Shown here: positions 59,795 through 64,000 of the stretch, in pieces
Numbering within the stretch: position 1 is the stretch's first letter
Layout: every line of letters starts with the position of its first letter
Source of the DNA: Impatiens glandulifera
Lineage: Eukaryota; Streptophyta; Magnoliopsida; Ericales; Balsaminaceae
Assembly (NCBI RefSeq): GCF_907164915.1
Contig: NC_061869.1
Location: forward strand, 26,839,616-26,903,615
Reading direction: 5' to 3'
DNA length: 64,000 bases
Position numbers and translations under genes: made by a program
The notes under the pieces: generated by a model
Database searches by the model: none
Seen by the model: only the letters and a program-made list of their open reading frames with translations
Told to the model about the DNA's origin: nothing

Positions 59795-62429
59795 ATGGGT
59801 CGCGAATCTGTAATTTTCACCCACATTGTCCAGGTCGATTTCGATGAAATTCGAGCAAATGGATCGGCGGAAACAAAACGGGTGTTAACCCAAATCTTTA
59901 AGTCCGGTCTTGAACACTTCTTGAACGGATCGTTCATCTTGTATCAAGAAGCGGTTACCGAGTTCTTTCAAACCGCCGAACATAGCGAAGGAACGATAAC
60001 TGCAGTAGTAGGCGGTAAACCGTTCAAACTCACCATGGAGTCGGTTGTTGAGGTCCTCCATCTGCCAACCGAGGGGAGCGACTTCTCGATGTTTATAGAC
60101 GAGGATACATTCCAAGCGGTTTGCCGGGATGTTTCGGATACTGTGGTACCAATAGTAGTGTCCGGTAAGAAAAACTCACTTAAACCGGAACTTAGACCGT
60201 TATGCGAGATCCTGTCTAAGTCGGTTCAAGCATGGAGGCAACTATGATAGTCTTACTCGAATGAAGATCGATATGATTGTCGGTTTAGTCAACGGCACTA
60301 AAATTAACTGGGCGAAGGTAGTCTTCACCAACCTATGTGAGATGGTGGATCCTTCATCTAAACGGTCATGGGGATACGCCGTTCCACTCGGCAAACTGAT
60401 GCGTCATTTCAACGCTGACACCGGCCCTGGTGTCTTTCTCCCCCCAGCAAATTCGTAAAAGCTCATAACTTTATTAGACCAGAGGAGAAACAAGGAAAAA
60501 CAAAGGTCTCCGGCAATACAAGCGGCCGAAGGAAGACAACAGCTAAAAAGAAGAAGACTCCGGCTAAAGACAAATCCGGAAGCAAGGCGGATCAACAACC
60601 GACCGAATCAGCTAATCTACAGTCCGACACTTTCCATACAGAAAATTCGGCATCCAGCTCTGGCCGAACCGCTTCACACCACACCGGAGAGGATCAGACT
60701 GGCAAAGGGAAAGAACCGATGGTCGAAGAACAATCGTCCAGAACTGATAATGTTGATGCCGGTTCGGGCAGACAATAGGAAGAAAATGAAACCGCGGATG
60801 AAAGCATTCGTCAAATGGGCGAGGACCTTGTCAAACAAATCATGAACGAAATCCACGTTCAGGCTCACGCTGCAAACGATGTCTACTTTCAATGGGCCCT
60901 GAACCGGCAGGAAATCTTCTACACCAACATGCTACCGGAACATCCTGCTGACCGGAGATACGAAAAGCTGGTTGAGATGGAAGCGGAAGTCATCAACCTC
61001 ACAAAGGCTTATAGCGTCTTGACCGCTCTTCGAAGAAGTAGGATGGTGGAACCGCATGCCCGGTTACTGGGGCTCACCGAACATATCCAACTTCTTCGAG
61101 AAAAGAACATCCCTGGGACGGAGGAATCCCAGTTCGAGATCCTAGTGCTGGATATGCTAGCGGTCAAAGAACGGGAACTGACCGATGAGTTGACACGGTT
61201 GGAAGCGGAACCCGAGCACCAGGTGGCGTCGCACTTCTCCAGATCTCCACCTGAGGATGATGGAAGTCCGAATCCGGCTGCAACCGAGCATATCTCTCCT
61301 CAACAGAACCCCATAATCAACGACACTGACCTCGGGACGGGTACACCTCCCACCGATCAGCACGTATCTCTTCAAATCGATAATGAATCGGTACCGGCTG
61401 TAACAGAAGATAGAATAAAGGATCTAATCGAGGAATTTGTCAATGCCGCCATTCTGCCGTGGCAAAAGAAGATAAAAGAAACCGCGACTAAATCCATCGA
61501 GATGATTGAGTCTACCAATAAAGAGCTAGAAACCGCGGTTGGACGGATCACGTCCGTTGAGGACAAATACGGCCTTACCGACGTTTTGTTTAGTGACACA
61601 ACTACAGATCTAAGGTATTGGAGACCGTATCTAAGAAGTTGGAGACCGATCTCGCTCTTACCAGACAAAAGGTCGGTTTGGCAGAACTAAACCAAATAAC
61701 AACCGATCAAAGGATGAACAAAATTGAAGGGTACCTGTCTCAATCCGGTATCCAGGCCGGATCCACACTTAAAGAGAAGCATGCCAAGACCGAAGCCGAT
61801 TTAAAGGCGGTCACCGAACAACTGGCGGAGATGATAGCGGCAAAGCTGGCAACCGATAAAGCACTTAAGGAGGCAAATGAGCTCGCGGCTCAAAAGATTC
61901 AGGATGCCATGGACGAGTAGGTCCTGCTTCAAAAGGAAACGGCACCGACGGATGCGAACCTGACCGAACATATGCAAACATTAGAAAACATTGCACCGGC
62001 CGTGGCGATTCAGCAAAATGAAGATGCAGCTCGATAATCGGCCAACAGTCAGCATACAATGAGTTCGCCGAGGCTCATAAGAAGTCCAAATCGGTTGCTT
62101 CCCCATCCGGTTCGGTTACAAGAAAAAGAAAGGCTTCTTCCAAGAGGGCGACAATTTCAAAGCTATTGGACAACGTTACTGAAGCGGTTGTTGATCCTCC
62201 AAGCAACCCGGTTTCGCAAGATGATGACGATCTCGAGGAAGAAACCGTACCGCTGACCAAAAGACCGCGAGGTCTTGAAGCAATTCCACTTAGATCGTTT
62301 GCTCTACCAGCTTCACCTTTCACCGATACTTCAAGCTGTCAAGGATCCTCCTCCAGGCCTGCTCCAGCGGTCAAGAGAAAGGCAACTGATGAAATGCTGG
62401 AAAAATACATGCCCAAGAAGAAGAAATAG
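59795..62429 (+). pseudogene. Family-B post-pol gene III (domain + basic linker + coiled coil + lysine tail), broken
   Basis: The ancestral ORF was about 870 codons. The N-terminal domain (to about 60450) has VQVDFDEI, IFKSGLEHFLNGSF, VTEFFQTAEH, LHLPTEG, INWAKVVFTNLCEMV and WGYAVPLGKLM. A Lys-rich TAKKKKTPAK segment follows, then a Ser/Thr/Glu-rich linker, a helical region from about 60815 with long Glu/Lys/Leu stretches (coiled coil about 61460-61920), and the basic RKRK, acidic DDDDLEEE and terminal KYMPKKKK. Lesions: frameshifts near 60235, 60450, 61610 and 62034, and TAG at 60776 and 61918. It sits just before the polypurine tract, like the family-A ORF at 32-3376, and shares that architecture. 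Two truncated copies lie at 30314 and 49283. The basic segments could be nuclear signals or nucleic-acid contacts (inference). Confidence 0.75.
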
Positions 62430-62744
62430 GGGCTTCCTTTAATTAATATTACCTATGTTTACCCTAGTATAATTATATATATCAAGTATTTTTGGAAACC
62501 GACCTACATTTTTATTCTTGCATGGTTTTGAATATTTTAAATAAAATAATCAAAAAGGGAGAAATTGATGAAGGACAATTTTTTTTTTCTTCTTTAAAAT
62601 TTTTCAAAAGACATAATTTTTCTCAAATTTTTCTAAGTCATTTTCCAAAAATCCGGCCAAATGAACTTTTAAAGAAACCGGCCTACATTTTCATTCTTGC
62701 ATGGTTTTGAATATTTTAAATAAAATAATCAAAAAGGGAGAAAT
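62430..62744 (+). repeat. Duplicated polypurine-tract region before B-LTR3
   Basis: A ~180-bp unit in tandem: CTTGCATGGTTTTGAATATT with AAAAAGGGAGAAATTG occurs near 62517-62568 and again at 62696-62747. The second tract directly precedes the LTR start; the first is followed by GATGAAGGAC instead of the LTR. Confidence 0.8.
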
Positions 62745-63922
62745 TGTTAGATAAATTAGATCGGATAAAAAATAAGAACCTAACAAAACAAACTTCTTGT
62801 GCAAGAGAACGGTTAAAGAATTCAAATTAGGCTCGGTCAAGTAACTCAACCGGTCAAGTAATTCAACCGATCGAGAACCTAACCGATCAAGAAGACAATA
62901 CCGGTCAGATAAGAAGACCAAAACCGTTAGACATCCGGCCAACCTGAAGTTATGAAAAATCGGAAGTCATTCGGTTAACCTAAACAACCGATCAGTGCAA
63001 ATAGACACTTTGAGTATCTGTTGAAGATGATACCAAAGGGACAGACCTTAGTATTGCCATATTCATACAAGTCTGAGGACAATCTGCAGGCTGCAGAAGA
63101 CCGTCCAACAAGATCTTCCCACTCCGGGATAAATTAGAGGCGCAACCCTCTAGGTGCAGGCAACTGTCCAACCGACAGTTGCCATATTAAGTAAAACACA
63201 AACCTAGCTGGTTTGATCTACACACTGGAAGCCTAAACCGCCAGGTCTGAATCACTGAACCTCTGCTCAATGAATCAGATTCAAGAAGATGAAATGTGAC
63301 TGTTGGCACATTTCACCTATAAAAGAAGGAGCTGAAGAGGAGTAAATGCAGTTCTAGAAGTTACAAGTTACAAGAGAAAACATTTAAGAGCTACACCAAC
63401 CTAAGTTATAAGTGATCTTTATTTCTCTACATTAAAAGAGTTTAAGCGTGTATTTGAAGCGAGATTACAATTTCGGTGAGAATTGTATGAGTGTTTATCG
63501 AGCAGAAAATAATTCTCGATCGGATTGTGTTTGTGTATTCCTTAGTCAATATCCTTCTCGCGGTTTCGAGAGGAAGGGGTGACATAGGAGTTTTATCTCC
63601 GAACATCCATAAAAACATGTCTTGTTATTTACTTTCTGTCGGCTTTACATACTAATTGACCCTGCCTAAACCGACTTACTGAATCCCAAAACCGACCCAG
63701 CAAACTCCAAATCGACCTTATCCAAATCCGGTTTTATTCAACCTGTGTGTGAGCTGCTTCAACCTGAAACAAACTACTTCCGCACTTGAACTAGGTTCAA
63801 GGGTTTGTGATAGTTTGTGTAGTATTGAAACCCCAATGATAATCTCTAACCGGATTAAACACCAATCTTTAAGTGCAAACCGGTCAGACCCCTGTCCCCC
63901 AGCCGCGACCTAGATCCTAACA
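62745..63922 (+). mobile_element. Family-B 3' LTR (copy 3, 1178 bp)
   Basis: TGTTAGATAAATTAGATCGG ... GATCCTAACA, followed by non-element DNA, so this is the true 3' end. TATAAAAG at 63318-63325; U5 block GGTGACATAGGAG at 63578-63590; intact hairpin TCTCG/CGAGA at 63556-63571. Confidence 0.9.
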
Positions 63923-64000
63923 ATTTTTTTAAAGCAAATCTACAAAATCTTTATTTTTTGAGAAGCATATCATACGCAAGAAACTATTTTAGAAGTTATA
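63923..64000. repeat. Third copy of the AT-rich spacer (homologous to 25954-26033)
   Basis: After the LTR, ATTTTTTTAAAGCAAATC and the following ~60 bases match 25954-26033 and 46588-46666 nearly base for base. The match begins exactly at the LTR end, so the element abuts a further copy of the duplicated spacer. Confidence 0.85.

Larger units (their letters stand above)
50731..63922 (+). mobile_element. Near-complete family-B SIRE/Maximus-like copia element (13.2 kb)
   Basis: LTR (50731-51873), PBS, gag, PR-IN-RT-RH pol, three post-pol genes, polypurine tract, LTR (62745-63922). The 5.5-kb post-pol region is as large as gag-pol. The left LTR is itself preceded by the 3' end of another B element, so the left flank is not target DNA. 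The right flank matches the spacer at 25954. It carries at least ten nonsense or frameshift lesions and is not autonomous. Confidence 0.9.

Noticed and set aside
57423..62429. Envelope-like protein of a SIRE-type element
   Set aside because: None of the three post-pol genes shows a signal peptide, a transmembrane segment or a fusion-peptide-like stretch; the repeated soluble domain and coiled coil do not fit an envelope glycoprotein.
50731..63927. 5-bp target-site duplication around the complete B element
   Set aside because: The left LTR is preceded by another B element's internal sequence, so no left target sequence is available for comparison.

Overview
The window is plant nuclear DNA, most likely from a repeat-rich eudicot. 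It is built almost entirely from decayed Ty1/copia LTR retrotransposons, plus one low-copy host-type gene that occurs twice because of a large tandem duplication. The plant assignment rests on iMet-type primer binding sites (TGGTATCAGAGC), copia-order pol domains, GT-AG introns, and a gene resembling plant ASG1 (Arabidopsis At2g24100/At4g30780 family). I see no bacterial, viral or organellar genes. From memory, the post-pol ORFs resemble hypothetical proteins annotated in Gesneriaceae, so an asterid is a weak guess.

Layout. 1-5843: 3' end of a SIRE/Maximus-like element (family A), consisting of a long post-pol ORF ending in an RGG-rich tail, a polypurine tract, and a 2.3-kb LTR filled with TTAGAC/GTCTAA palindromic minisatellites. 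5844-7317: inverted fragment of another copia element. 7318-14752: second family-A element (truncated LTR, PBS, gag, pol without its RT core, and a post-pol ORF in two tandem copies). 14753-18856: inverted Ale-like copia element (family C) with a short LTR. 19018-20559: LTR of family D containing a tRNA-Asp-like sequence. 21946-23825: six-exon ASG1-like gene on the minus strand. 23826-28013: AT-rich spacer. 28014-29816: decayed hAT element with a nested LINE scrap. 30314-33570: 3' end of a family-B element, its LTR, PBS and part of gag. At about 33571 the sequence jumps back to the family-A pol end (about 12000) and the whole block repeats up to 52388. The second unit then continues into a nearly complete family-B element (50731-63922). 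The last 78 bases (63923-64000) start a third copy of the spacer seen at 25954.

Most notable content. The family-B element carries three diverged paralogous genes downstream of pol (57423-58184, 58608-59309, 59795-62429). Each has an upstream TATA-like box, two have a clear pyrimidine-rich leader, and the last is fused to a coiled-coil, lysine-tailed region. The same domain occurs in family A, once fused to a coiled coil and RGG tail. This post-pol cassette is the best candidate here for a poorly described system. It looks like a retroelement accessory gene family, possibly captured or independently expressed. gag and pol carry many nonsense and frameshift lesions in every element, so none looks autonomous. 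The duplicated ASG1-like genes are both open with conserved splice sites. The tandem array is best explained by ectopic recombination between retroelements, including LTR-LTR exchange.
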